Of a stretch of DNA of 64,000 nucleotides, positions 1 through 8,620 are shown piece by piece. This DNA comes from Myxococcales bacterium (lineage in GTDB: Bacteria > Myxococcota_A > Polyangia > Nannocystales > Nannocystaceae). Position 1 is the first letter of the stretch; every line of letters starts with the position of its first letter. The stretch is from contig JACKDU010000012.1 of the NCBI GenBank assembly GCA_020633335.1, positions 62,001-126,000 on the forward strand. Direction: 5' to 3'. A model generated the notes under the pieces. It saw nothing but the letters and a program-made list of their open reading frames with translations. It was not told where the DNA came from and made no database searches. Both the position numbers and the translations under genes were made by a program.

Positions 1-2515
1 GGAGCCCGTAGATCGCGAAGCGGGCGCGCTCGTCGGCGAGGCACTCGATCAGCGTCGGCACGCACTGCCCGCGGTCGCAGCGGGCCATCACCCGGATCGC
101 CTTCTCCATGACCGCCGCTCGGCTGTCGCTGGCCGCGGCCGCGAGCGCGTCGACCGGCCCCGAGTCGATCGCCGCGAGGATCGTCAGCGCGCGCCATACG
201 GTCGGTGTGTCGCGCTCGTGGTCGCCGACGATCTGCGCGAGGGCGCCGGCGAAGGTCGTGTTCTGCGCCGGGGTCCAGCGCCAGAAGCCGCGCTCGAAGG
301 GCAAGACCCAGGCGGAGCGGCCGGTGGCGAAGCGGCCGTGGATCACCTGATCGCCGAGGAAGTGCCCCAGGAGGTCCTGGCGGCGGATGTGGAGGTGCCA
401 GTGGACCAGCGGCAGCCAGACGTAGCTTGGATCGGCGCGCAGGAGCTCGCCGAGGATCGCGTCGAAGCGCGCGCAGGCCCGCACCCGGAGGAGCGCCAGC
501 GCCGCGATGACCTCGTGGTCGCGGCCCTCTCCCCGGGCGATCCGCTCGACGGCGGCGAGGAGGAGCGGAGCGGGCGGCGGCTGCCGGCCCCCGACGACCT
601 GGGGGCGGTCGGCGAGGGCGAGGATCTCGGCCTGCCAGCCCTTGCTCCACCAGCGCTCCAGCGTCGCCGGCAGCTCCGCCTCTTGTCGCGGGGCCTCGAG
701 GAGTTCGAAGAGCTCGCGCGCGGTCCCGCTCCATGGTGTCCTTTTAGACATGTCGAGGAGGAGATCGTCGAGCCCGTCGACGAGGGCCTTTCGCGGGCCC
801 AGGCTCCAGACGAGCGTGATCACCTGCCAGTCCAGCTCCTGGCGCGCCCGCCTGCGGGCGAGCGCCAGGAGCTGAGGCGCCGCGAGCCGCACCTCGTCCG
901 CGTCGAGGTGGTCGCCGAGGCGGAGCGCGCCGATGTGGCCGCGCTCCTTGAGGAAGGTCCCGAGCCAGCGGGCCCCGCTCTTCGGATCGAGGCGGAAGGT
1001 CCGGAGGAGGAGGAGCTCGGCCGCCTGCGCGGTGGCCCCGGAGAGGTCGCCGGCGTCGAGGGTGTCGCGGAGGATCCGCGCGATCACGGCGAAGTGCTCC
1101 GCTCGCCAGATCTGCCGCGGCCAGGCGGCCAGCGCCCGCAGCATCCGCAGCCGCACCGGGTCCTGCTCGTGCTTGCGGGCGATCACCATCTCGAGGGCGC
1201 GGTCGACCAGCGCGGGCTCGTCCGGGCGGTTGCCGGGGATCGCCAGGAGGGTCGCCAGGGCGACCCCGCGGGCCTCGCCCTCGGGGAAGCCGAGGAGCGG
1301 CCGGAGCACCTCGAGGGCCTCGTCCCAGGGGAGGAAGCTCGCGTAGGGGGCGCGCGCGAGCGGGCGGGTGCCGAAGGCGACGACCTCGTGGATGTGCCGG
1401 CGGGCCTCGAGCTCGCGGAGATCGACCGGCAGGCGCGCGACGGTGCTCTTCTGGATCACCCCGTCCCAGTCGCGGACGGCGACGCTCCAGCACTGGTAGG
1501 CGGCGAGGCGCCGCGCGGGGTCGGGGATCCGGTCGAGGAGGGCGAAGCCCCAGCGGGGGTTCGTCTCCATGACCTCGCACCAGGCGTCGACGACCGCGTC
1601 GATCTGCGCCGGCCGGAGCTTCTTGAGGAGCTCCGACGCGTCGCCGAGGAGGTGGGGATCGCGACGGACGACGCGGGCGAGCTCCGCCGGCGTGCGATCG
1701 GCGGCGCCTCGGGCCAGGAGCGCGTCTCCGGGGCGGAGATCGTGGGCCTCGATCAACCTCAGGAGCGCGGCTGGTCGCGGCTGGCCGAGGTATCTGAGGA
1801 CGCCGACGTGGGCGAGGATCCCGCGGCTGAAGAGGAGCTCCAGGAGCCCCAGCGCCTCGTCGGGCGCGCCCTCGGCGATCTCGCGGAGGTGCCGGTCGAT
1901 GCGCTGGCGGGTGAGCGCGTCGGGCTCGCCGGGGACCGCCCGCAGGCGCTCGCCGAGGACCCGGGCGAGGGCGGCCGGCGCCAGGCGGGCGAGGCGTCCC
2001 CAGAAGATCGCGCTCGGCCGCGCGAGCGCCCGATCGAGGTGGCGGAGCACCCCCGCCGTCGTCGCCCAGGGGACGAGATCGGCGAAGTCATGGAGACCTG
2101 GCTGAAGGGACAGCCAGTCGAGGTAGCGATCGATGACCGGCCGGCGGCGGCGGCGGGCGAGCTCGCGGAGGAGGTCGCGGTCGCGGCGGAGGGCGTAGGC
2201 GATCTGGAGGGCGGCGAGCGCCTGATCGTCGTCGCAGACCCGCGGGACCATCGTGAACGCGAGCGCGCGGATCGTCGCCGCGATGTCCTCGGTGAAGGGG
2301 AGGAGGCGCGCGCCGTCGCCGAGGGTCTGGATCGCGTAGAGCGCGAGACGGCGCTCGAAGACGTCGCCGGCGGCGAGGCGATCGATGTGAGCGAGCGCCT
2401 GCTGATCACCGCCCCGGGCGCTCCGCCCGAGCGCCAGCATCCGCAGGATCCGCCCCGTGTGGTGGGTGGCGAGGAGCTCGGCGTGGAGCGCGTCAAATGC
2501 GGCGTCGACGGTCAC
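1..2515 (-). CDS. Large HEAT-like helical-repeat protein, C-terminus beyond left edge
   Basis: An open minus-strand frame runs from a GTG at 2515 to the window edge, about 838 codons without a stop. I read it directly from the reverse complement. It begins MTVDAAFDALHAELLATHHT and is almost wholly helical, with repeated Leu/Ala-rich helix pairs resembling HEAT-type solenoids. No catalytic motif, signal peptide or membrane segment is visible. Phrases such as VPTLIECLADERARF near the edge are typical of HEAT repeats. Two hairpins of the dispersed family (737-750, 2098-2117) lie inside it and are read in frame. A long plus-strand frame over the same bases is its shadow. Upstream, 2516-2604 is a divergent promoter region shared with the next gene. 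Function unknown; a scaffold or protein-protein interaction role is only inferred from the fold. Confidence 0.7.
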   Translation of the reverse strand, partial: MTVDAAFDALHAELLATHHTGRILRMLALGRSARGGDQQALAHIDRLAAGDVFERRLALYAIQTLGDGARLLPFTEDIAATIRALAFTMVPRVCDDDQALAALQIAYALRRDRDLLRELARRRRRPVIDRYLDWLSLQPGLHDFADLVPWATTAGVLRHLDRALARPSAIFWGRLARLAPAALARVLGERLRAVPGEPDALTRQRIDRHLREIAEGAPDEALGLLELLFSRGILAHVGVLRYLGQPRPAALLRLIEAHDLRPGDALLARGAADRTPAELARVVRRDPHLLGDASELLKKLRPAQIDAVVDAWCEVMETNPRWGFALLDRIPDPARRLAAYQCWSVAVRDWDGVIQKSTVARLPVDLRELEARRHIHEVVAFGTRPLARAPYASFLPWDEALEVLRPLLGFPEGEARGVALATLLAIPGNRPDEPALVDRALEMVIARKHEQDPVRLRMLRALAAWPRQIWRAEHFAVIARILRDTLDAGDLSGATAQAAELLLLRTFRLDPKSGARWLGTFLKERGHIGALRLGDHLDADEVRLAAPQLLALARRRARQELDWQVITLVWSLGPRKALVDGLDDLLLDMSKRTPWSGTARELFELLEAPRQEAELPATLERWWSKGWQAEILALADRPQVVGGRQPPPAPLLLAAVERIARGEGRDHEVIAALALLRVRACARFDAILGELLRADPSYVWLPLVHWHLHIRRQDLLGHFLGDQVIHGRFATGRSAWVLPFERGFWRWTPAQNTTFAGALAQIVGDHERDTPTVWRALTILAAIDSGPVDALAAAASDSRAAVMEKAIRVMARCDRGQCVPTLIECLADERARFAIYGL
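737..750. repeat. Dispersed hairpin, TGTC-N6-GACA type
   Basis: TGTCCTTTTAGACA, with 4-bp arms and a 6-nt T-rich centre, inside the left-edge gene and read in frame on the minus strand as DMSKRT. Its composition stands out against the GC-rich surroundings. Confidence 0.55.
2098..2117. repeat. Dispersed hairpin, perfect 7-bp arms
   Basis: CTGGCTG-AAGGGA-CAGCCAG is a perfect inverted repeat with a 6-nt loop. It is intragenic and translated in frame on the minus strand as LSLQPG. Confidence 0.65.
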
Positions 2516-2604
2516 GGCCGACGATCGCCGATTGATCCCCGGGCCGCAAGGCGCGAGCCCGCCCCCCTCGCCAGCGGGGCCGCGCTCGGTGACAATCCCC
2601 GGCG

Positions 2605-4173
2605 ATGCTCTCCGATCAGCCGGACTTCGTGATCGTCGGCTCTGGCCTCGCGGCCCTCGTCTTTGGCGCGCTGATGGCCCGCGCCGGCCGCTCGGTGCGG
2701 GTGCTCGAGGCCCACGAGCACGCCGGCGGCTTCGCCCACACCTTCGAGGCCGGCGGCTTCCGCTTCAACGCCCAGCTCCACTACGTGTGGAATTGCGGCG
2801 AGGGCTACTCGGTGAACCGGGTGCTCCGCCGCCTCGGGCTGGTCGACGAGGTGCGCTTCGTCGAGTACGACCGCCTCGGCTTCGACCACATGCGGATGCC
2901 CGGCCACGCGCTCGACATCCCTGGCGACCCGGCGCTCCTCAAGGAGCGCCTCGCCGCGCTCTTCCCGGGCGAGCGGCGGGCGCTCGCGGCCTTCGTCGAC
3001 GAGGTCTTTGCGACCGCGGACGAGCTCGATCGCCTGCCGACCCCGACGAGCGCGCGCCGCCTCCTCCCGCGGATCCACCGCTTCCGCCGGGTGCTCCGCT
3101 ACCGCCGCGCGACCCTCCAGGACGTGTTTGATCGCTTCCACCTCCCGCTCCCCGCGCAGACCCTCCTCGCGCTCCAGTGGCCCGACTTCCTCCTGCCGCC
3201 GGCGCGCCTCTCCTTCTTCGCCTGGGTGATGCTCTTCGTCGGCTACTGCCGCGGCGCCTACTACCCGGAGAGGCACTTCGAGCACGTGATCGACGCGCTG
3301 GTGCGGACGATCGAGGCCGGCGGCGGCGAGGTCTGCCTCCGCCAGCGGGTGATCGACTTCGTCTTCGAAGGCGAGCGGATGGTCGGCGTCCGGGCGGAGG
3401 CGGTCGACGATCGGGGGATCGGCGCGGGCGAGATCACGACCCACCGCGGCCGCGCCGTTGTCTGCAACATGGACCCGCGGGCGGCCGCCGAGCTCATCGG
3501 CCTCCAGCGCTTCTCGCCGGCGCTCCGCCGCCGCCTCGACTACGCCTACTCGCCGTCGAACTTCGTCGCCTACCTCGGGGTCGAGGGGCTCGACCTCCGG
3601 GCCCTCGGCTTCGGCCGCCACAACCTCTTCCACACCGACGAGCCCGACCTCAACCGCGCGTTCGACCGGATGTACCGCGAGGGCGACTATCGCCGGCCGA
3701 GCTTCGCCCTGACGACCCCGAGCCTCCTCACCGACGATCCGAGCGATCGCCCGCCGGGGACCGAGATCATCGAGCTCCTGACGGTCGCCGACTTCGACCG
3801 CTTCCAGCACCTCCGCAACAGCAACATCAAGGCCTACAACGCCCGCAAGCGCGAGGTCTTCGGGGCGATGCTCGCGGTGATCGAGCGCGAGTACATCCCC
3901 GACCTCTCGAAGCGGATCTGCTTCAAGATGCTGGGCTCGCCGACCACCAACGTCCGCTATTGCCTGGCGCCGCGGGGCAATTCCTACGGCGCCGACATGA
4001 CCCCGGAGGCGATCGGCCCCGGCCGCCTCGACCACCGCTCGTCGATCCCCGGGCTCTACTTCTGCAACGCCAGCGCCGGCTACGGGGGCTTCGCCGGGAC
4101 CTTCTGGACCGGCGCCCGGCTCTTTGAGGAGCTGAGCGGCGAGGTGATCCTCGACCACGGGGAAGGGTCCTAG
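2605..4173 (+). CDS. FAD-dependent oxidoreductase, CrtI / carotenoid isomerase / retinol saturase family
   Basis: The 522-aa protein starts with a Rossmann FAD-binding motif, FVIVGSGLAALVFGALMARA, followed by LEAHEHAGGFAHTF, the E-x-GG signature of phytoene desaturase-type flavoenzymes. The C-terminus has the second FAD contact expected in this family, IPGLYFCNASAGYGGFAGTF. The length matches CrtI, CrtISO and all-trans-retinol 13,14-reductases (about 490-560 aa). The likely reaction is FAD-dependent desaturation, saturation or isomerisation of a polyene or other lipid. No phytoene synthase or other carotenoid gene is nearby, so the substrate is open. ATG at 2605 is the natural start, with no upstream in-frame continuation of the motif. 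It faces the left-edge gene divergently, with 89 nt between starts, and is followed by an MFS/POT-like transporter after 51 nt. Confidence 0.82.
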   Translation: MLSDQPDFVIVGSGLAALVFGALMARAGRSVRVLEAHEHAGGFAHTFEAGGFRFNAQLHYVWNCGEGYSVNRVLRRLGLVDEVRFVEYDRLGFDHMRMPGHALDIPGDPALLKERLAALFPGERRALAAFVDEVFATADELDRLPTPTSARRLLPRIHRFRRVLRYRRATLQDVFDRFHLPLPAQTLLALQWPDFLLPPARLSFFAWVMLFVGYCRGAYYPERHFEHVIDALVRTIEAGGGEVCLRQRVIDFVFEGERMVGVRAEAVDDRGIGAGEITTHRGRAVVCNMDPRAAAELIGLQRFSPALRRRLDYAYSPSNFVAYLGVEGLDLRALGFGRHNLFHTDEPDLNRAFDRMYREGDYRRPSFALTTPSLLTDDPSDRPPGTEIIELLTVADFDRFQHLRNSNIKAYNARKREVFGAMLAVIEREYIPDLSKRICFKMLGSPTTNVRYCLAPRGNSYGADMTPEAIGPGRLDHRSSIPGLYFCNASAGYGGFAGTFWTGARLFEELSGEVILDHGEGS

Positions 4174-4224
4174 CGCCTTCCCAGGCTCGCGCGCGTCGGC
4201 GAAGATGGGCGCCCCGCCCCGCCG

Positions 4225-5682
4225 ATGACCGCCGAGACCAGGCCACCCTTCACCCGCGCCTTCTGGACCGCCAACGCCGTCGAGCTCCTCGAGCGCGCCG
4301 CCTGGTACGGGGTCTTCGTCGCGATCACCCTCTACCTCAGCCGGATCCTCGGCTATACGGACATCGAGGCGGCGACCGTCTCCGGGGTCTTCTCCGCCGG
4401 CCTCTACCTCCTGCCGACCTTCTCGGGGGCGCTCGCCGACAAGATCGGCTTTCGCCGGGCGCTCCTCCTCGCCTTCGGCCTCCTGACGATCGGCTACGGC
4501 GGGATGTGGCTCCTGCCGACCCTCCTCGAGGCGGCGGGCCTGGTCCGCTACGGCCGCGAGGTCGAGTACCTCGGCCTCGAGACCAGCTCGTACCGCTGGC
4601 TCTTCATCCCCGTGATGATGGTGGTGATGGTCGGCGGCTCCTTCATCAAGTCGGTGATCACCGGCACCGTCGCCCGCGAGACCTCGCCGGAGACCCGCGC
4701 CCGCGGCTACTCGATCTTCTACGCGATGGTCAACATCGGCGCCTTCGGCGGGAAGACGGTGGTCAAGCCGCTCCGCGAGGCGATGGGCAACGAGGGGCTG
4801 GTGGTCCTCAACCTCTTCGCGGCGTCGATGACCGCGATCGCCTTCATCCTCGTCTTCCTCCTCTACCGCCGCGGGGCGGGAGGGGCCGACGAGGGGGCGG
4901 GGCACGGCAAGAGCCTCGGCGAGATCTGGGCCTCGTTCCTCGCGGTTCTCTCGCGGGCGCGCCTGGTGATCCTGATCCTGATCATCACCGGCTTCTGGAT
5001 GGTCCAGCACCAGCTCTACGCGACCATGCCGAAGTACGTCCTGCGGATGGCCGGCGAGGGGGCGTCGCCCTCGTGGTACGCCAACGTCAACCCGGCGGTG
5101 GTGGTCCTGACCGTCGGCGCGGTGACGGCGTTGATGCGGAGGCGCTCGGCGCTCACGTCGATGACCGTCGGCATGTTCATCATGCCGGTCTCGGCGTTCT
5201 GCATGGCCTCGGGCAACATGATCGGCGGCGAGATCCTCGGCTTCCACGCGGTCGCCTTCATGATGATCGTCGGCATCGGCTTCCAGGGCTTCGCCGAGAG
5301 CTTCATCTCCCCGCGCTTCCTCGAGTACTTCTCGCGCCAGGCGCCGCGCGGCGAGGAGGGGCTCTACCTCGGCTTCTCCCACCTCCACTCCTTCCTCTCG
5401 TCGCTCTTCGGCTTCATCACCTCGGGCTTCCTCCTCGACGCCTACTGCCCCGAGCCGCGGACCCTCAGCGCCGCCGAGCAGGCGCAATACGCCGCGGCGA
5501 TCGCCGGCCAGGGGCCGATGCCGGCGGCCTACGCCCACGCCCACTACATCTGGTTCGTCTTCGTCGGGGTCGCGCTCTTCTCGGCGATCGCCCTGGTGAT
5601 CTACGGGCGGGTGGTCGCTCGCCTCGACCGGCAGGCGGGGGCGGGCGAGGGCGAGGGCGCGGGCGGGGGCGCGGACGCGTAG
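4225..5682 (+). CDS. POT/MFS-type membrane transporter
   Basis: This is a 485-aa multi-pass membrane protein. The N-terminus AFWTANAVELLERAAWYGVF followed by LYLSRILGYTD resembles the E-R-x-x-Y-G first helix of proton-coupled oligopeptide transporters. GALADKIGFRRALL is the MFS loop 2-3 signature. I count roughly 12-14 hydrophobic segments. The tail ends in a low-complexity Gly/Glu/Ala run. Proton-driven uptake or export of a peptide or small solute is expected. The substrate cannot be read, and the family call rests on these motifs. It lies 51 nt after the FAD oxidoreductase and 44 nt before the SecD-like gene, so it could share a transcript with the former. Confidence 0.75.
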   Translation: MTAETRPPFTRAFWTANAVELLERAAWYGVFVAITLYLSRILGYTDIEAATVSGVFSAGLYLLPTFSGALADKIGFRRALLLAFGLLTIGYGGMWLLPTLLEAAGLVRYGREVEYLGLETSSYRWLFIPVMMVVMVGGSFIKSVITGTVARETSPETRARGYSIFYAMVNIGAFGGKTVVKPLREAMGNEGLVVLNLFAASMTAIAFILVFLLYRRGAGGADEGAGHGKSLGEIWASFLAVLSRARLVILILIITGFWMVQHQLYATMPKYVLRMAGEGASPSWYANVNPAVVVLTVGAVTALMRRRSALTSMTVGMFIMPVSAFCMASGNMIGGEILGFHAVAFMMIVGIGFQGFAESFISPRFLEYFSRQAPRGEEGLYLGFSHLHSFLSSLFGFITSGFLLDAYCPEPRTLSAAEQAQYAAAIAGQGPMPAAYAHAHYIWFVFVGVALFSAIALVIYGRVVARLDRQAGAGEGEGAGGGADA

Positions 5683-5726
5683 AGGTCAGGGCTGATCCGC
5701 CGGCGCAGCCGTGCGATGATCAGGCG

Positions 5727-7034
5727 ATGGCCCGCCTGGCCCGCGCGCTCCTGGCTCTCCTGGCGATCGTCGCCGCGCTGGTGATCTGGCGCGGGGAGCT
5801 CATCGTCGGCCTCGACTTCCGCGGGGGCGCGCACCTCGAGGTGACGCCCTCGGAGCCCGGGGTCGCGGTGAGCGAGGCGCTCGAGCAGGTCCGCCACGGC
5901 GTCGAGGGCCTGCCCTTCGACGCCGACGTGCGGGTGCGTCACGAGCAGATCGTGATCGAGGTCCAGGACGGCGGGGAGGCCGAGCTCGACCAGATCCTCG
6001 AGGCGGTCCAGGCCGTCGATCTGCGCTTCCTCGCGGTGACCCCGTCGCCGTGGTGGGGAGAGGTCGAGCGGGCCGAGCTCGGCGCGGCCCGGATCGGCTC
6101 CTGCGGCGCCGCGCCAGACCTCGAGGCCGACGCCCGCGCGGAGCTCGACGCGGCGATCGCCAGGCTCTCGCCGCCGCCCGCCGATCGGGTCCTCGTCGTC
6201 GAGGCGACCGGCGACAAGGCCGTCGCCTTCCTGGCGGAGCGCGAGCCGGTGCTCGAGGGGCGCGACGTCGCCCAGGCGTCGGTGCTGCCGCCGACGCCCG
6301 GCCTCGATCGCACCGTCAGGCTCGTCCTCCGCGCCGACGCGGCCGAGCGCTTCGGCCGGGCGACCGAGGCGCTGAAGGGCGATTGTCTGGCGGTCGTGTT
6401 CGACGGCGCGGTGATCACCGCGCCGGTGATCTGGGAGGCGATCCCTGGCGGTGAGATCAACCTCGCGATGGGGCTCAGCAGCGACGCCGCGGACGCGGAG
6501 CGCGTCGCCCGGGCGCTCAGCGCCGGCCGCCACATCCCGCTGGCGGTGGCCTTCCGCACGGCGCACCCCTCGATCTACCCGCCCTGGCTCGGGCTCCCGC
6601 TCCTCCAGGCGCTGGCGTGGGTGGCCGCCCTCGTCGCCGGCTTCGCGGCCCTTCGGCGCGAGCCGGCGCGCTGGTTGCCGCTCTCCGTCGGCCTCGGCGC
6701 CGTCCCGATCGCGCTCGCGGTGCACGGGATGATCGGCGGCGTCCTCTCGCTCGCGTCCTTCGTCGGGGCGATCCCCGCGGCCCTGGCAGCCGCGCTCAGC
6801 GTCCTCTTCGCCGGCCGATGCGAGCGCGGCGCGAGCCTCGGGCGCCGCTTCGTCGCCGCCTGGCCGGGCTGGCTCCTCCTCGCGGCGGCGACCGCCGCGG
6901 CCCTCGGCGTGCGGCCGCTCGGCGGGTTCTGGGCGGGCGTCGGGATCGTCGGCGCGGTCGGGCTCCCGTCCTCGCTGATCCTCGCGGCGCTCGGCGTCGT
7001 CGCCACGAGCGACGCGACCGTCGAGCGCCGGTGA
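5727..7034 (+). CDS. Divergent SecD-like export protein
   Basis: This 435-aa protein has one N-terminal membrane segment (about residues 5-22) followed by GLDFRGGAHLEV, the SecD hallmark after transmembrane segment 1. A large periplasmic region then carries ERFGRATEALKG and GAVITAPVIWEAIPGGEINL, like the SecD P1 domain. About 4-5 hydrophobic segments follow (residues 290-430), as in the RND-type membrane half. At 435 aa it is shorter than a standard SecD (about 520-620 aa), and no secF or yajC is adjacent. It is therefore probably an accessory paralogue rather than the housekeeping subunit. A GATGAT hexamer ends 6 nt before ATG 5727, consistent with leaderless transcription. It converges with the cation transporter gene. 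Confidence 0.7.
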   Translation: MARLARALLALLAIVAALVIWRGELIVGLDFRGGAHLEVTPSEPGVAVSEALEQVRHGVEGLPFDADVRVRHEQIVIEVQDGGEAELDQILEAVQAVDLRFLAVTPSPWWGEVERAELGAARIGSCGAAPDLEADARAELDAAIARLSPPPADRVLVVEATGDKAVAFLAEREPVLEGRDVAQASVLPPTPGLDRTVRLVLRADAAERFGRATEALKGDCLAVVFDGAVITAPVIWEAIPGGEINLAMGLSSDAADAERVARALSAGRHIPLAVAFRTAHPSIYPPWLGLPLLQALAWVAALVAGFAALRREPARWLPLSVGLGAVPIALAVHGMIGGVLSLASFVGAIPAALAAALSVLFAGRCERGASLGRRFVAAWPGWLLLAAATAAALGVRPLGGFWAGVGIVGAVGLPSSLILAALGVVATSDATVERR

Positions 7035-7059
7035 GCGGAGCGTCGCGCTCCCCTCGTCC

Positions 7060-7944
7060 CTACGCGCCCTCCGTCGCCTCGGGGTCGACCTCGGCGTCGA
7101 TGTGGATCGCCACGTGGCCGACGTCGCCCTCCTGCAGGAGGCGCGCGCGGGCGGCCTCGCCGATGTCATGGGCTGCCCGTGCGGTCAGGTCGCCGGCCAC
7201 CAGGATCGTCGCCCGGACGTCGAGGACGGTGCCGAGGTGGTGGACCAGGAGCTCGCGCACGTCGCAGACGCCCGGGGTCTCGGCGATGAGCCGGGCGAGC
7301 TCGGCCTGCCGCGCTGGCGGCGGCGCCTCGCCCATCAGGAGGCGGAGGTTCTCGCGGAGGAGCGCGATCCCGGCGGCGCCGATCCAGAGGCCGACAGGGA
7401 GGGCGAGCCAGGCGTCGACGGCCGGGTAGCCCGCGCGGGCGCCGAAGTAGCCGACGATCGCCACCGTGCTGAGGAGCACGTCGTTGCGGGCGTCGATCGC
7501 CAGCGCCTGGAGGGCGGGGCTCTCGCGGCCGCGGGCGCGCGCGACCCAGAAGACCAGGCTCTTGAAGACGACCTTGGCGGCGAAGGCGAGGAGGAGGGTG
7601 ACGTCGGTGCGGGCGACCTCGCCGAACCAGAGGGCGCCGATCGCCGAGCGGAGCACCTCGATCGCCAGGACACCGGCGATCACCGCGGTGATGAGGGCGC
7701 CGATCGGCTCGGCGCGGCTGTGGCCGAAGGGGTGCTCATGGTCCTCGGGCTGGGCGGCGACGCCGATCACGTAGGCGAGGATCGACGCCGTGATCACGTC
7801 GAGGGTCGAGTCGGCGGCCTGGGCGAGGGCGAGCTGGCTGCCGAAGACGACGTAGGCGCCGAAGAGCGCGAGGACCAGCGCGCCGCTGCCGATCCCGGTG
7901 ACGAGCGCGATCCGGCGCTGGACCTGGGCCTTGGGGGGGGTCAT
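7060..7944 (-). CDS. Cation diffusion facilitator (CDF) family transporter
   Basis: The 294-aa membrane protein has the CDF pattern. Six predicted hydrophobic helices are followed by a cytoplasmic ZT-dimer domain (about residues 205-290). Metal-site regions are AQAADSTLDVITA in helix 2 and LAIDARNDVLLS in helix 5, and the family motif HPFGHSRAEPIGAL lies between helices 2 and 3. It is expected to export a divalent cation (Zn, Fe, Mn or Co) by proton antiport. Helix 5 has D-x-x-x-D rather than the H-x-x-x-D typical of Zn-selective members, which leans toward a broader or Mn/Fe-type specificity (inference). Its stop lies 25 nt from the stop of the convergent SecD-like gene. Its promoter region is 7945-8128, before the tRNA cluster. 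Confidence 0.88.
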   Translation of the reverse strand: MTPPKAQVQRRIALVTGIGSGALVLALFGAYVVFGSQLALAQAADSTLDVITASILAYVIGVAAQPEDHEHPFGHSRAEPIGALITAVIAGVLAIEVLRSAIGALWFGEVARTDVTLLLAFAAKVVFKSLVFWVARARGRESPALQALAIDARNDVLLSTVAIVGYFGARAGYPAVDAWLALPVGLWIGAAGIALLRENLRLLMGEAPPPARQAELARLIAETPGVCDVRELLVHHLGTVLDVRATILVAGDLTARAAHDIGEAARARLLQEGDVGHVAIHIDAEVDPEATEGA

Positions 7945-8128
7945 GGACGGCCCCGCAGCGGGCTTCGGTGCTCGGGTGCTCGCACGCGGGGAGGATACAT
8001 GGGCGACGGGCGTTGTGGGGCCGCGTGAGCCCCCCCGTCACGCGACGCGGGCCCCCGCAGAAGGGGGCCTGGTCGCCCGATGCGGCCAGGGCGTGGCCGC
8101 CCGAGCGGACGCGGGATGGGTATCGGGA

Positions 8129-8200
8129 TCGGCCCGGGAGGAGTCGAACCTCCGACCTCCCGCATGTCAAACGGACGCGCTACCGCTGCGCTACGGGCCG
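8129..8200 (-). tRNA. tRNA-Val (anticodon GAC)
   Basis: Reads as a complete cloverleaf: acceptor CGGCCCG/CGGGCCG, D-stem GCGC/GCGC, anticodon loop TTGACAT (GAC), T-arm GGAGG-TTCGACT-CCTCC, discriminator A. CCA is not encoded. It is last in a four-tRNA minus-strand cluster. Most of its sequence is shared with the tRNA-Ile of the same cluster (see findings). Confidence 0.93.
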
Positions 8201-8221
8201 TGGGCTGCGATGTGGGTATTT

Positions 8222-8295
8222 TGAGCAGGGAGGGATTCGAACCCCCGTCTTCCGGGTAAGAGCCGGACGCATCGGCCAGACTGTGCTACCTGCCC
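8222..8295 (-). tRNA. tRNA-Lys (anticodon CTT)
   Basis: Cloverleaf with acceptor GGGCAGG/CCTGCTC (one G-T pair), anticodon stem TCCGG/CCGGA, loop CTCTTAC (CTT, with T33 present), T-arm GGGGG-TTCGAAT-CCCTC, discriminator A, no encoded CCA. It decodes AAG, the favoured Lys codon in this GC-rich genome. Confidence 0.94.
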
Positions 8296-8358
8296 ATGGC
8301 CCCCTCGGGGCCGTGGTGTGGTTGTTGTTGGTGGGTGACGAGATCGTGGAAGAGGGCT

Positions 8359-8430
8359 TGCCTCGGGGCGGGATCGAACCGCCGCGCACCGGGTTTCGGC
8401 CGGATGCTCTGCCGACTGAGCTACCGAGGC
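8359..8430 (-). tRNA. tRNA-Phe (anticodon GAA) with C33
   Basis: Acceptor GCCTCGG/CCGAGGC and T-arm GGCGG-TTCGATC-CCGCC are perfect, and the D-arm is GCTC/GAGC. The anticodon loop reads CCGAAAC, which gives anticodon GAA but C instead of the near-universal U at position 33, plus a T27-T43 mismatch at the top of the anticodon stem. The variable loop has 4 nt and the discriminator is A. Confidence 0.85.
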
Positions 8431-8547
8431 TCGTGCGGGGCGCCGACCCGCGCGGGGCGGGCCGGCCGACGAAAGCGCTCGGCGTCGACGATCGGCGGAT
8501 GGTCGTGGGAGTTCGTGGACGGCTTCATGGGGATCCTGTGGGGTGAT

Positions 8548-8620
8548 TCGGCCCGGGAGGAATTGAACCTCCGACCCTCCGCATATCAGACGGATGCTCT
8601 GACCGCTGCGCTACGGGCCG
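8548..8620 (-). tRNA. tRNA-Ile (anticodon GAT)
   Basis: Acceptor CGGCCCG/CGGGCCG, anticodon stem TCCGT/GCGGA, loop CTGATAT (GAT), T-arm GGAGG-TTCAATT-CCTCC, discriminator A. The D-stem GCGC/GAGC has one G-A mismatch. It is first in transcription order (Ile-Phe-Lys-Val). A perfect 8-bp inverted repeat (8625-8632 / 8640-8647) lies just 5' of it in the presumed leader. Confidence 0.92.

Noticed and set aside
218..2632. 804-codon plus-strand open frame
   Set aside because: It is antisense to the minus-strand HEAT-like gene. The composition is charged and repetitive (Glu/Arg-rich), typical of shadows in GC-rich genes, and no motif is present.
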